Shown piece after piece: positions 28,842 to 38,384 of a DNA stretch of 64,000 nucleotides. The position numbers and the translations under genes were made by a program. This DNA comes from Chlorogloeopsis sp. ULAP01 (GTDB taxonomy: Bacteria; Cyanobacteriota; Cyanobacteriia; Cyanobacteriales; Nostocaceae). The notes beneath the pieces are model-generated. The model had not been told where the DNA came from, made no database searches, and saw nothing but the letters and a program-made list of their open reading frames with translations. The stretch spans positions 1-64,000 of the forward strand of contig NZ_JAUDRH010000010.1 in the NCBI RefSeq assembly GCF_030381805.1, read 5' to 3'. The first letter of the stretch is position 1, and every line of letters starts with the position of its first letter.

Positions 28842-29340
28842 GATTGCTTCTCCTGAAGTTACAGAATTAATTTTTATTTAAGCTTAAAAGCTTTGATTTA
28901 ATTTTGGCATAGTTAGGAGGTTAGGCAAGAGGCAAAGGATGTGGAGCAGGGTTCATCGTTGCTGGGTTCCTTTCGCTGATGAGTGTCTTCGGACAAGCAT
29001 TAGGCGATCGCACAGCAAATACTTAGGTTTTGTGAACTCATACCTCTTCTATCCTCAAAAATAGATATTTTCAAATTAATAGTCGCCAATTATGCCTGAG
29101 ATAAGTTAAAGATTGAAATAACTGGAAATTCCATAGATCCGCTTTCCCTATCCTTTAGGAAAAACTACACTGTGGAAGTGGCAACAGTCCTATGCCACAG
29201 TGTGAGGGGATTTTACAGGCGGACAGTTTATGTGAGGATTAAATCACATCTGTTGAATGATTGATAATCTTTACATTTAGCTCTCAATTATCTCAATTTG
29301 ACTGTTTAGCCTAGCAGCTATTCTTTTTTTTGAAATTTCC
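28842..29340. promoter_or_regulatory. Intergenic region upstream of topA, with inverted repeat
   Basis: Divergent promoter region. A 9-bp perfect inverted repeat ACACTGTGG (29168-29176) / CCACAGTGT (29196-29204) lies about 140 bases before the topA start. The spacing of about 28 bases between centres could suit either a dimeric regulator or an mRNA hairpin. No standard promoter elements can be assigned with confidence. Confidence 0.4.
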
Positions 29341-32019
29341 ATGTCAACTCTCGTCATCGTCGAATCTCCGACCAAAGCTCGTACCATTCGCAACTACCTG
29401 CCAAAAGACTATCAGGTAGAGGCTTCTATGGGTCATGTGCGTGATCTACCCCAGTCAGCTAGTGAAATTCCCACCACTGTCAAAGGGGAAAAATGGGCGC
29501 AGCTCGGGGTAAATGTAGACGCCGACTTTGAACCTTTGTATGTCGTTCCCAAAGATAAAAAGAAAGTTGTCACCCAACTAAAAGAAGCATTGAAAGACGC
29601 TTCAGAGTTGATTCTGGCAACAGACGAAGACCGAGAAGGTGAAAGCATAAGTTGGCATTTATACCAATTACTCAAGCCAAAAGTACCGACTAAGCGGATG
29701 GTATTTCACGAAATCACTCAAGATGCCATCAAAAAAGCATTGCACAACTGCCGCAATATTGACGAGCAGTTGGTTCGTGCTCAAGAAACACGGCGAATTT
29801 TAGATCGATTGGTAGGCTACACCCTCTCTCCCTTATTGTGGAAAAAAATCGCCTGGGGATTGTCGGCTGGGCGGGTTCAGTCAGTAGCGGTTAGGCTGCT
29901 GGTAAACCGCGAACAAGAGCGTCGCGCTTTTAAACAAGCAACATACTGGGATTTAAAAGCTACTTTAACTCCCCCGCAAGCAGAAAGCAAAAAAGACCAA
30001 GCATTCGCCGCCCAGCTTGTGACATTGGCAGGAACTCGATTAGCAACAGGTAGTGATTTTGACCCGAAAACAGGCAAAATTACCACAGGTCGTAATGTTG
30101 TCCTGCTCAACCAAGAGCAAGCACAAGCGCTGAAAGAACGCCTGAGTGGGAAAAGTTGGACAGTTACAGACATAGAAGAACGCCCCATTACTCGCAAGCC
30201 CTCGGCTCCGTTTACCACTTCAACTTTGCAACAGGAAGCTAACCGGAAACTGCGCCTATCGGCACGAGATACAATGCGAATTGCCCAAAGTTTGTACGAG
30301 CAAGGGTATATCACCTATATGCGTACAGACTCCGTACACCTTTCAGAACAGGCGATCGCCGCAGCCCGTAGCTGCGTAGAACAACTGTACGGCAAGCAAT
30401 ATCTCAGCCCCAAACCCCGGCAGTACACCACCAAATCCAAAGGTGCTCAAGAAGCCCACGAAGCCATTCGTCCTGCGGGAAGTACCTTCCGTACTCCCCA
30501 AGAAACAGGCTTAAGCGGACGAGAACTACAATTGTACGATTTAATTTGGAAGCGCACTGTCGCTTGCCAAATGGCAGACTCTCGCCAAACCCAAATTACC
30601 GTACAGCTGCAAGTAGAAGATGCCGGATTTCGGTCTTCTGGCAAACGTATCGACTTTCCCGGCTATTTGCGCGCTTATGTTGAAGGAACTGACGATCCAG
30701 AAGCGGCTCTTGAAGATCAAGAAATCATCTTGCCCAATCTCAAAGTCGGGGATCATCCCAACTGTGTTGATCTCGAAGCACTGGGACACGAAACTCAACC
30801 TCCGGCTAGATATACCGAAGCAACTTTGGTGAAAACCCTAGAAAGTGAAGGTATTGGACGCCCCAGTACCTACGCGAGTATCATCGGCACAATCCTTGAC
30901 AAAGGTTATGCTCAGTTGGTGAATAACGCACTCATACCTACTTTCACCGCCTTTGCTGTAACCGATTTACTAGAAAAATACTTTCCTGATGTTGTCGATC
31001 CAAGTTTTACTTCCAAAATGGAGCAAACTTTGGATGATATTGCTACGGGTGAAGCCAAGTGGTTGCCTTACCTGCGAGAATTTTATTTGGGAGATCAAGG
31101 ACTAGAAACTTTAGTCAAACAAAAACAAGACCAAATTGATGCCAATAAAGCTAGAACAGTGGAATTGGAGAATTTGGATGCCAAAATCCGCATTGGTAAA
31201 TTTGGCCCCTACATAGAAGTTGAAAATGGAAATGATATTGTTACAGCCTCAATTCCTAAAGATCTAACTCCCGCCGATCTCGATCCCCAAAAGGTAGAAA
31301 CCTTACTGCGACAAAAAACCTCCGGCCCAGATGAAGTTGGCCGTCATCCAGAAACAGGCGAATCGATATACATATTGATTGGCCCTTATGGCCCTTATGT
31401 CCAGTTAGGAGATAAGTCTGACGAAAATCCCAAACCCAAACAAGCTTCTTTACCAAAAGGAGTAAAGCCCGAAGATGTCACCCTAGAAATGGCTGTTGGC
31501 CTTTTGTCCTTACCCAGGACACTAGGTAAGCATCCAGAAACTGGTGCGACAATTCAAGCTAATTTAGGACGCTTTGGGCCTTACGTCGTACACAATGCCA
31601 AAGAAGGAAAAGATTACCGTTCCCTAAAGGCAGGTGACGATGTTTTGTCAATTTCTTTGGAACGAGCATTAGAGTTGTTATCTGAACCGAAAAAAGGACG
31701 CTCTACAACTAGCAAGTCCAAAGCTGCTTTACGGGAATTAGGAGCTCACCCAGAGGATGGCGAACCAGTCAATATCTACGACGGCCCCTACGGCCCCTAC
31801 ATCAAGCACGGCAAAACCAATGCTAAGATTCCAGAAGGAGTATCAGTAGAGGATGTAACTTTAGATATAGCTGTTGAGTCGCTTGCAAACAAAGCATCGA
31901 GTGGCAAATCGACTCGCAAAACGAGCAAATCCACAACGAAGTCTACTAAGTCTACAACTCGCTCTAATACCAAATCAAAAGCTAAATCCTCGGCTACTGC
32001 TGCCAAAAAAGATAGCTAA
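29341..32019 (+). CDS. topA: DNA topoisomerase I
   Basis: A type IA enzyme that relaxes negative supercoils. 892 residues. The TOPRIM domain starts at the N terminus (VIVESPTKARTI, then DEDREGE). The active-site region QGYITYMRTDS puts the catalytic Tyr at 326. ESEGIGRPSTYASI is the standard helix. The C-terminal third carries several repeats with FGPY/GPYGPY cores instead of Cys4 zinc fingers, as is typical of cyanobacterial TopA. The final ~35 residues are a Lys/Ser/Thr-rich basic tail. ATG at 29341. It is not in an operon with the next gene (gap over 460 bp). Confidence 0.97.
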   Translation: MSTLVIVESPTKARTIRNYLPKDYQVEASMGHVRDLPQSASEIPTTVKGEKWAQLGVNVDADFEPLYVVPKDKKKVVTQLKEALKDASELILATDEDREGESISWHLYQLLKPKVPTKRMVFHEITQDAIKKALHNCRNIDEQLVRAQETRRILDRLVGYTLSPLLWKKIAWGLSAGRVQSVAVRLLVNREQERRAFKQATYWDLKATLTPPQAESKKDQAFAAQLVTLAGTRLATGSDFDPKTGKITTGRNVVLLNQEQAQALKERLSGKSWTVTDIEERPITRKPSAPFTTSTLQQEANRKLRLSARDTMRIAQSLYEQGYITYMRTDSVHLSEQAIAAARSCVEQLYGKQYLSPKPRQYTTKSKGAQEAHEAIRPAGSTFRTPQETGLSGRELQLYDLIWKRTVACQMADSRQTQITVQLQVEDAGFRSSGKRIDFPGYLRAYVEGTDDPEAALEDQEIILPNLKVGDHPNCVDLEALGHETQPPARYTEATLVKTLESEGIGRPSTYASIIGTILDKGYAQLVNNALIPTFTAFAVTDLLEKYFPDVVDPSFTSKMEQTLDDIATGEAKWLPYLREFYLGDQGLETLVKQKQDQIDANKARTVELENLDAKIRIGKFGPYIEVENGNDIVTASIPKDLTPADLDPQKVETLLRQKTSGPDEVGRHPETGESIYILIGPYGPYVQLGDKSDENPKPKQASLPKGVKPEDVTLEMAVGLLSLPRTLGKHPETGATIQANLGRFGPYVVHNAKEGKDYRSLKAGDDVLSISLERALELLSEPKKGRSTTSKSKAALRELGAHPEDGEPVNIYDGPYGPYIKHGKTNAKIPEGVSVEDVTLDIAVESLANKASSGKSTRKTSKSTTKSTKSTTRSNTKSKAKSSATAAKKDS

Positions 32020-32483
32020 ACCTAATAGTTAGTAGTCAATAGTAATAAATAAATATTGACTATTAACTATGAATTATGCTTTTATACTTTGCCAGTAAAA
32101 CACCATTGTCTTCAAATCACAATGGATAAAAAATTTTTATATTTTGATTGCTACTCGTTCAAACAAATTTCTCAATAATGGCAAGAAGCACAAGGTAGCT
32201 CAAATCCTGCACACAGCTTATGAAAGTAGGTTTTGTAAGTTGTTTGTGCGCGCTATACTCTTCAAAACACCTATCCCTAGTAGGATGCAGTTGTCTAGGT
32301 TGTAAATGTGATACTCTAAAAAATGAGGGAGAAAAAACATCAAAATTTTTTAGATGTGGCTTATTCCTAAAACATGGGAGCGTAAGTTTGCTGAGTGCAA
32401 AACTGGAGTGCAACAAAAAGCTAGTTTCTCCTTTACTGACAAGTTGAAAAGATAGAGGTAGTATCTCAGGAGCGGTCAGTCCA
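32020..32483. other. Spacer between topA and the aroQ operon
   Basis: It starts with an AGTCAATA / TATTGACT inverted repeat (about 32037-32062) that may end topA transcripts. Open frames on both strands overlap around 32160-32447, but neither has a recognisable protein or ribosome site. AGGAG at about 32469 belongs to the following small ORF. Confidence 0.45.
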
Positions 32484-32624
32484 ATGGACTATATAGAAAA
32501 GGTGCTAGAAAAGCTTAAAGAATTGGCACGCAAGCTAATTGAAGCCCTTTTGGGGCCGGAGGTTGAGCCGGAACCGGAATTAATTCCGATTCCTGTAGAT
32601 GATCGCTCGCGCCGTCGCTCTTGA
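32484..32624 (+). CDS. Small acidic/basic two-part protein upstream of aroQ (46 aa)
   Basis: ATG at 32484 with AGGAG ten bases upstream. The N-terminal half is a strongly amphipathic helix (YIEKVLEKLKELARKLIEAL). The second half is a Glu/Pro run (EVEPEPELIPIPVDD) and the end is basic (RSRRRS). The stop codon overlaps or abuts the aroQ reading frame (TTG at 32621), a sign of translational coupling. Composition and helix periodicity argue for a real gene. Function unknown. I believe similar small ORFs occur before aroQ in other Nostocales, but could not check this. Confidence 0.65.
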   Translation: MDYIEKVLEKLKELARKLIEALLGPEVEPEPELIPIPVDDRSRRRS

Positions 32625-32644
32625 CAACAAAGGTGCAGGATTTG

Positions 32645-33109
32645 ATGTTCCGTCCCCTGAGCCTTCTGGTGCTGCATGGACCAAACTTAAATTTGCTAGG
32701 ACAACGGGAACCGGGTATTTATGGTTCTCTAGGCTTGGCTGAGATTAACCGTCAGTTAGAAGTGGAAGGGAAAAAATTGGCGGTAGAAGTATCTACTATG
32801 CAGTCAAATCACGAAGGAATTTTAGTAGACGTAATTCATGATGCCTTGGGAAAACACCAAGGCATTTTGATTAATGCTGGAGCTTATACCCACACCAGCG
32901 TAGCTCTACGGGATGCGATCGCTGCGGTGAATTTGCCCACAGTAGAAGTGCATTTGAGTAACATATATCGGCGAGAAGAATTCCGCCATCACTCTTATAT
33001 AGCTCCAGTCGCAATTGGGCAAATTAGTGGTTTTGGCGCTCAAAGTTATCTTCTAGGCTTGCAAGCTTTAGTGTATTACTTAAGGACGAAGTGTGAAGAT
33101 AAAGTATAG
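32645..33109 (+). CDS. aroQ: 3-dehydroquinate dehydratase, type II
   Basis: Third step of the shikimate pathway. About 154 residues from ATG 32645. Signature motifs: LLVLHGPNLNLLGQREPGIYG at the N terminus, with the catalytic Tyr in GIYG; the substrate-binding ILINAGAYTHTSVALRDAI; and EVHLSNIYRREEFRHHS. Earlier TTG (32621) and GTG starts are possible; the ATG gives the usual family N terminus. It follows the 46-aa ORF and precedes an ADP-ribosylglycohydrolase-like gene by 58 bp, probably one transcript. Confidence 0.95.
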   Translation: MFRPLSLLVLHGPNLNLLGQREPGIYGSLGLAEINRQLEVEGKKLAVEVSTMQSNHEGILVDVIHDALGKHQGILINAGAYTHTSVALRDAIAAVNLPTVEVHLSNIYRREEFRHHSYIAPVAIGQISGFGAQSYLLGLQALVYYLRTKCEDKV

Positions 33110-33167
33110 ACTATAAATCTTTTATCCTTTAGTCTGATAGTCTTCATAATTTGCTGTCTTTAAATTT

Positions 33168-34190
33168 ATGCGCTACTCTCTTGTCAATCGAGTGAGAGGT
33201 ACTTTCCTGGGAGCCTTAGTTGGCGAAAGTTTTGCCAAGGCAAGTGAAAAACAGTCTCAAATTCATTTGGAACAACACCATAGCCAGAGTCTGCTTGATG
33301 GTGGTTCAAATCGCGATCGCTCTACTTTTACAAGAATTAGGGGAGTTGAACTTTCATCTGGAAATTGGCAAAAACTAGCGCTTTTAGGTGCTGAAAGTTT
33401 AATTGAACTGGGCAGGTTTGATTTTGATGATTGGGTAAAGCGTCAGCAACAGGCAGGAATTATTTTGGAGGCAAGTGCATTAAGTTCGCCGGAAATAATT
33501 CTTACGACTTTACCAGTGGCGCTATTTTGTCATGAAAACTTAATTAAGCTCCGACAATCCTTGCTCGATGTGGTTAAGATCTGGGACAATCATCCACTCG
33601 TGCAAGATTGGGCATTGGTAATGGGCTATGCGATCGCCCAATCCCTAACTGACAAACTTACTCCCCTTTCGCTGATTCCCCAAGCCATTTCTTTTTTGGG
33701 AGACACATCCACAACAGTGCCACAAATTTTATTCAAATTAAATAATTTGTTAGAAAAACATACGAGCCTAGAAAAAACCCAAGTTGAATTCAACAGGGAA
33801 GATAAGCTCAGTTACACAATGACAATGGCTTTTTACTGTTTTTTGAGTACTTTAGAGGAATTTCGTCTTGCGATTTTGCGGGTTAATCAGGTTAACTTAC
33901 ATTCGCCACAGATGAGTGCAATTACTGGTGCTTTATCAGGAACTTATAACAGTACCCTCGGTATTCCCATCAGTTGGCACTTCTTGTTTGCAAAAACCTG
34001 CTCGGCACAGTGGCACCTGACGAATTTCTCCCAAATGCTACAATTAGCGGATGCACTGATTGCTACCTGGTCTGGAGTATATCGTCCTGCTTTAGAGCAA
34101 AGCAAAACCAGCGAAGAAAAATGGGCTAGAACATCGAGCGCAGTGCTTCCCCAGGCGATCGCAGCTCCTCGTGTCATTCGGCTACGTTAA
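33168..34190 (+). CDS. ADP-ribosylglycohydrolase-like protein, catalytic residues apparently lost
   Basis: 340 residues. The start RVRGTFLGALVGESF resembles the RARGALLGLAVGDALG opening of DraG-type hydrolases. The later blocks MTMAFYCFLSTLEEFRLAILRV and MSAITGALSGTYNSTLGIP match the family's central helix and its final GA..GA..G..GIP motif. The metal-binding acidic residues usually seen (T-D-D-T near the N terminus and D-x-D before the last motif) are not visible: the latter reads LHSPQMSA. It is therefore probably a non-catalytic homologue. Downstream of aroQ and about 220 bp upstream of the HD-domain gene on the same strand. Confidence 0.7.
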   Translation: MRYSLVNRVRGTFLGALVGESFAKASEKQSQIHLEQHHSQSLLDGGSNRDRSTFTRIRGVELSSGNWQKLALLGAESLIELGRFDFDDWVKRQQQAGIILEASALSSPEIILTTLPVALFCHENLIKLRQSLLDVVKIWDNHPLVQDWALVMGYAIAQSLTDKLTPLSLIPQAISFLGDTSTTVPQILFKLNNLLEKHTSLEKTQVEFNREDKLSYTMTMAFYCFLSTLEEFRLAILRVNQVNLHSPQMSAITGALSGTYNSTLGIPISWHFLFAKTCSAQWHLTNFSQMLQLADALIATWSGVYRPALEQSKTSEEKWARTSSAVLPQAIAAPRVIRLR

Positions 34191-34407
34191 TGCGATCTCT
34201 ACGTATTCATATAGTCATTTAAGAAACGCAACAAACATTACTTACAAAGAATTAATTTTTATAAAATTTTTATCAATCTTGGATCAAAGATGGATCTTAA
34301 TTTAGTTTCTGTAAGTAACAATTGTGGCAAACATATGGCTTTAAAACCCATTTCATTTCAGAATTATTTTATTTAACCTATGACAGTAAGCAACTGCGTC
34401 ATAAGCG

Positions 34408-36948
34408 ATGAAAACGCAGCCATTTTTTCAAACCTTAACCCAGCAATTATCTTACTGGAGGCGACATTACAAAGTCCTAAACTGTTTGTATATATCGAAA
34501 TCACCTGTGAAAGGTAGACATCGCACCCAAAAAACGCCAATTTATAAGGCGGCTGATAGTTGTACTAATGGCAAACGCTCTCCTATTGTTTTTGCGATCG
34601 CAGTATTGTCCCTTACAGGTGTCATGGGACAAAAATTATATAATCAGCCGCAGCTAAAAATTGATACAGTTGCTCCAGAGACAATTAGAGCACCTCATAC
34701 TACTCAAATAGAAGATAAGAAAAAAACAGAAGCCAAGCTTAAAGCCGCCAGTAAAAGTTCTGTACCAGTGTTGATGGTTGATAAAAGTATCAATGAACAA
34801 ATCAACCAAAATTTACAACAACTTCTAGAGCGGGGTAACCAAATTCGAGCTGCTGCTGGCTCCTTTCCTTTTTATGATACGCTTGCTTTATCTCTACGCA
34901 GCCAGCGTTATCTGCGCTCCTGCGCCGATCAAGAGTGGCAAGCTTTGCTGCTGGCTTTAGAGCGCCCTAATAAGCAAAAAACAGGGATGTTGACTCAACA
35001 TCCAAACAAACAGAAAACCGATACAAGCTTACTATCCTCAACACAGTCTTCCCTACTCGCAGCTTCCTCTACCCATGATTCCAAATTAGTAGAGTTTTTC
35101 CAAAATGCTGATTTTATGCAAGCAATGGCAGAATTAGAAGCTTACCGCCTCAAGACTTCTACGCAAAACTTGTCCTCACTTTTAACCAAAATTTTTCAAG
35201 TACGCCAAAGTTACATTAAAGCCCGTACCAAACTTTTACAACTACTAAATGAGGATTCCCAAACACTATATGATCCAAGTTCCTTCCTCGACTTATCTGA
35301 CGAGGATTGGGCAAAAACGCAAATGGGGATTCAGCAGAGTGCGGAACGAATTCTCACTCAAGGAATTCCTCCTGGGTTACCTTTGAGTATTTTACAAAAT
35401 GCAGTCAGCGTACAAGTACAGACGTTGATGCCAAAACAAGCTAAACCTTTGGCAACCAAGTTGTTATTAGCAGTTTTAATGCCTAATCTGACGAAAGATG
35501 AAGCGCAAACAAAACTACAGACTGATCAGGTGCTTGCCGAGATCAAACCTGTCATGGTAACTGTACGCAAAGGTGATTTGATTGTTCGTAAGGGAGAGCT
35601 AATTACAGCCTCGAAATTAGATGTATTGGAGCATTATCGCTTAGTACGCCGAGAAATTAATTGGCAAGGATTAATGTATTTAGGAGGTGCTGTCTGTGGG
35701 GCTGTAATCATTTTTGCTTTCGTTGAGCGACGTTTCAAGTGTCGGTGGCGGCAGAGTGATCGTCTATTGGTATTACTGCTGACTTTAAGTACACCACTAG
35801 TGTTAACCTTGGGTACACCTTATACTACCTGGAGTGGGCTTGGTTTATTGCTAGGTAGTTTCTACGGAGCTAATTTGGGTGTGACAGTGGTGGGTTTATT
35901 GGTGGTATTGCTACCCATTAGCCTAGAAATCAACAAGATTGGACTTTTAGCAGGAGCGGCAGGGGGAATATTAGGCAGTTGCATGGCACACCGCCTGCGA
36001 TCGCGTGAAGAACTGGCACTATTAGGTGTAGCCATAGCTTTAACTGAGGGTGGTGTATATTTAGTAGTTCAGCTTCTGTTTGGTGCAGCATTTGGCCCTA
36101 ATATATATGTCGTACTCCAAGAAGCAGGATTTTTTGCCTTATCTGGTTTAGTTTGGAGCATTGTCGCTTTAGGATTAAGTCCCTATTTAGAAAAACTATT
36201 TGATTTAGTCACCCCAATTCGTTTAGCTGAACTAGCAAGCCCCAACCGCCCCTTGTTAAAGCGACTTGCCACAGAAACTCCCGGAACGTTCCAGCACACC
36301 TTGTTTGTTTCTACCCTTGCCGAAACCGCAGCTAAACAATTAGGATGCAACGTTGAATTAGTAAGAGCCGGAACACTGTATCACGATATTGGTAAGATGC
36401 ATGATCCCCTAGCATTTATTGAAAATCAAATGGGGGGACCAAATAAACATGACACAGAAATTAAAGATCCTTGGAAAAGTGCTGAAATTATCAAAAAGCA
36501 TGTTGGTATAGGCTTAGAAATGGCACGCAAACACAGATTACCAACAGCAATTCAAGCTTTTATTCCAGAGCATCAAGGAACGATGCAAATTGCCTACTTT
36601 TATCACCAGGCACAGCAAATGGCGAAGGAGGATTCTAGTTTATCAGTAAACGAGGCAGATTTTCGTTACGATGGCCCACCTCCTCAATCGCGGGAAACTG
36701 GAATTGTCATGTTAGCTGATTCTTGCGAGGCGGCACTGCGATCGCTTAAAGATGCCACTCCCGAACAAGCTTTGGCAATGCTAAACAACATCCTGCGTGC
36801 TAGATGGCAAGATAATCAACTTGTTGATTCAGGATTAACACGGGAAGAATTAACGAAAATAGCTGAGATTTTTGTAGAAGTTTGGCAACAATTCCACCAC
36901 AAACGCATTGCTTATCCAAAGTTAAAAATTGGCAGCGAGAAAAGTTAG
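34408..36948 (+). CDS. Membrane HD-domain phosphodiesterase, PgpH type (c-di-AMP)
   Basis: 846 residues. One N-terminal TM helix (SPIVFAIAVLSLTGVMG) anchors a ~300-residue extracytoplasmic 7TMR-HDED-type domain. About seven TM helices follow at roughly 425-615, then a cytoplasmic HD domain with the HDIG motif (AGTLYHDIGKMHDP), KHVGIGLEMARKH and FIPEHQGT. This layout is that of PgpH, which hydrolyses c-di-AMP; the second messenger controls potassium and osmotic balance. A Lys/Thr-rich duplication (PNKQKT twice, near 190-206) sits in the extracytoplasmic domain. ATG at 34408 has no strong ribosome site. Confidence 0.92.
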   Translation: MKTQPFFQTLTQQLSYWRRHYKVLNCLYISKSPVKGRHRTQKTPIYKAADSCTNGKRSPIVFAIAVLSLTGVMGQKLYNQPQLKIDTVAPETIRAPHTTQIEDKKKTEAKLKAASKSSVPVLMVDKSINEQINQNLQQLLERGNQIRAAAGSFPFYDTLALSLRSQRYLRSCADQEWQALLLALERPNKQKTGMLTQHPNKQKTDTSLLSSTQSSLLAASSTHDSKLVEFFQNADFMQAMAELEAYRLKTSTQNLSSLLTKIFQVRQSYIKARTKLLQLLNEDSQTLYDPSSFLDLSDEDWAKTQMGIQQSAERILTQGIPPGLPLSILQNAVSVQVQTLMPKQAKPLATKLLLAVLMPNLTKDEAQTKLQTDQVLAEIKPVMVTVRKGDLIVRKGELITASKLDVLEHYRLVRREINWQGLMYLGGAVCGAVIIFAFVERRFKCRWRQSDRLLVLLLTLSTPLVLTLGTPYTTWSGLGLLLGSFYGANLGVTVVGLLVVLLPISLEINKIGLLAGAAGGILGSCMAHRLRSREELALLGVAIALTEGGVYLVVQLLFGAAFGPNIYVVLQEAGFFALSGLVWSIVALGLSPYLEKLFDLVTPIRLAELASPNRPLLKRLATETPGTFQHTLFVSTLAETAAKQLGCNVELVRAGTLYHDIGKMHDPLAFIENQMGGPNKHDTEIKDPWKSAEIIKKHVGIGLEMARKHRLPTAIQAFIPEHQGTMQIAYFYHQAQQMAKEDSSLSVNEADFRYDGPPPQSRETGIVMLADSCEAALRSLKDATPEQALAMLNNILRARWQDNQLVDSGLTREELTKIAEIFVEVWQQFHHKRIAYPKLKIGSEKS

Positions 36949-37386
36949 AGCAAGTAATACTGTTACTTGGTGTACAAGTTACACATGAATTAGCCGAACT
37001 CATCTTGAGTTGCAGCAAACAATAGATTGATTGCAAAATCGAAGTTTAGGCTCATAACGAACACAGATGAACACGGACATACCACAAGATAAATCATTGG
37101 TGTGCATCTTGTAGTTTATCTATGTTCGATTTCTAAATATATGATTTTTGCTTCTTGCTGTTTTAATTTACCAAAACTAATGGACAACAAAAGCTATTCA
37201 ATTAATAGCTATTAAAATCTAATTAAAATGCAAAACGCCAACCTATATAAAGTTTTAGGTTGACGCTTTACAAATTTATAGTTACTTGCTATTTTTAGGA
37301 TCTTTATTTGGCTGATCCCATGTTATTAATACTTATAATCTCCTATTTTCGTCTTCAACAAAATATTTTTAATGTTTTCTTTAGAT
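36949..37386. other. Convergent spacer with hairpin
   Basis: Between the HD-domain gene and yqeG (convergent). An AACCTA / TAGGTT hairpin lies at about 37232-37262; on the minus strand GTTTTGC follows, so it may be a weak terminator for yqeG. Otherwise nothing seen. Confidence 0.4.
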
Positions 37387-37950
37387 TTATTTTCCTGTCA
37401 ATTTGTCAAGATTTACTAATCTACGCTTTTTAGGAGATATAGAAGCTCCCATAATTTCGGATATCCAGACTTCAAAATTACGTACTGGGTGCGAACGAAG
37501 GGCAACATCTGAAAGAATAATCGGTTCAACCAAAATAGTAAACATTCCCAATCTATTGCCTGCTAAAACATCAGTAAATAAGCGATCGCCCACCATAGCA
37601 ACTTGCTGTACTGGTAAGTTCATAGTTTGGAGTGCAGCTTTAATTTTACGTCTTGAAGGTTTAGCAGCACCAAGGTAGTAGGGTAAATTTAAAGAACGAG
37701 CAATACCACCGATTCGAGGTTCACTAAGGTTATTACTTACCAGGCAAAGACTTACTACCTGGCGGATTTCCTTTACCCATTGTTGCAACTCAACAGAAGC
37801 GGATGCTACCCTAATCGGTACCAGAGTTTCATCTACATCTAACACCATCCCCTTCAGCCCATATCGTTGAATTATGTCTGGTGTGAGGTTTAATACTGAA
37901 CCTTCTAAAATTAAATCAGGCTGTAGAAGCTTGTTCCAGGGCATAGTCAT
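37387..37950 (-). CDS. YqeG-family HAD-IIIA phosphatase
   Basis: 187 residues. The HAD motifs are plain: MVLDVDETLVPI (DxDxT nucleophile), CLVSNN (motif II), Lys in AKPSRRKIKAAL (motif III) and MVGDRLFTDVLAGNRLG (motif IV). The YqeG group acts on phosphatidylglycerophosphate in plants and cyanobacteria-related proteins (PTPMT/PGPP1-like), so a role in phosphatidylglycerol synthesis for thylakoids is plausible by family knowledge. ATG at 37950 or 37944. It stands alone, with a repeat TTAGTAGTCA in its 5' region. Confidence 0.88.
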   Translation of the reverse strand: MTMPWNKLLQPDLILEGSVLNLTPDIIQRYGLKGMVLDVDETLVPIRVASASVELQQWVKEIRQVVSLCLVSNNLSEPRIGGIARSLNLPYYLGAAKPSRRKIKAALQTMNLPVQQVAMVGDRLFTDVLAGNRLGMFTILVEPIILSDVALRSHPVRNFEVWISEIMGASISPKKRRLVNLDKLTGK

Positions 37951-38231
37951 TAGTTAGTAGTCACTATTTATTAGTTAATAGTCATTAGGCCAAATTATCA
38001 ATCATGACTATTGTTTCTAGGTTAAATTCCTTGTGGTAGGTAGTAGCAACAAAAGCTTTGATTCTTTTGCAAAGACAGATGCACATAGCTTTATCATACC
38101 TAAAGCCAACATTTACTAGCATCGTGACAAAAGGTCTAGCTAGGATGATGATTCAGTAGAAGCATTGAACCACATGAAAGTAGGTAGTATGAATTGGCGC
38201 AAAAAGGGAGCAACGCGATTTTGATGCAATA

Positions 38232-38384
38232 CCCTAGAAGGGTATCGCTACTTAAGACAAAGCCCACGCAGGCAAAGAGAAGTCTGTAAACGAGGTGGCT
38301 TTGCGCAGGGTGCGCTGGAAACCGATGCTCAGAACTTTGGGGCTTGGTTTGTATAGCCTCACCCTTCTAGGGTGTAGGGTTTTT
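38232..38384 (+). ncRNA. Candidate structured RNA or palindrome-bounded mini-element
   Basis: The 12-base arms CCCTAGAAGGGT (38232-38243) and ACCCTTCTAGGG (38361-38372) are perfectly complementary and close a ~140-nt unit. Inside lie CAAAGCC / GGCTTTG, the perfect hairpin GCGCA-GGG-TGCGC (38302-38314) and a longer hairpin AACCGA..GCTC / GGGC TTGGTT (about 38320-38350). On the plus strand TGTAGGGTTTTTTG follows, like a terminator. Each arm is itself nearly palindromic, which also fits a small mobile element. The region is GC-richer than its surroundings, with no ORF. I could not match it to 6S, SRP, RNase P or tmRNA. Confidence 0.5.

Noticed and set aside
32159..32447. Overlapping frames on both strands after topA
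   Set aside because: They are mutual shadows with unnatural composition and no ribosome sites.
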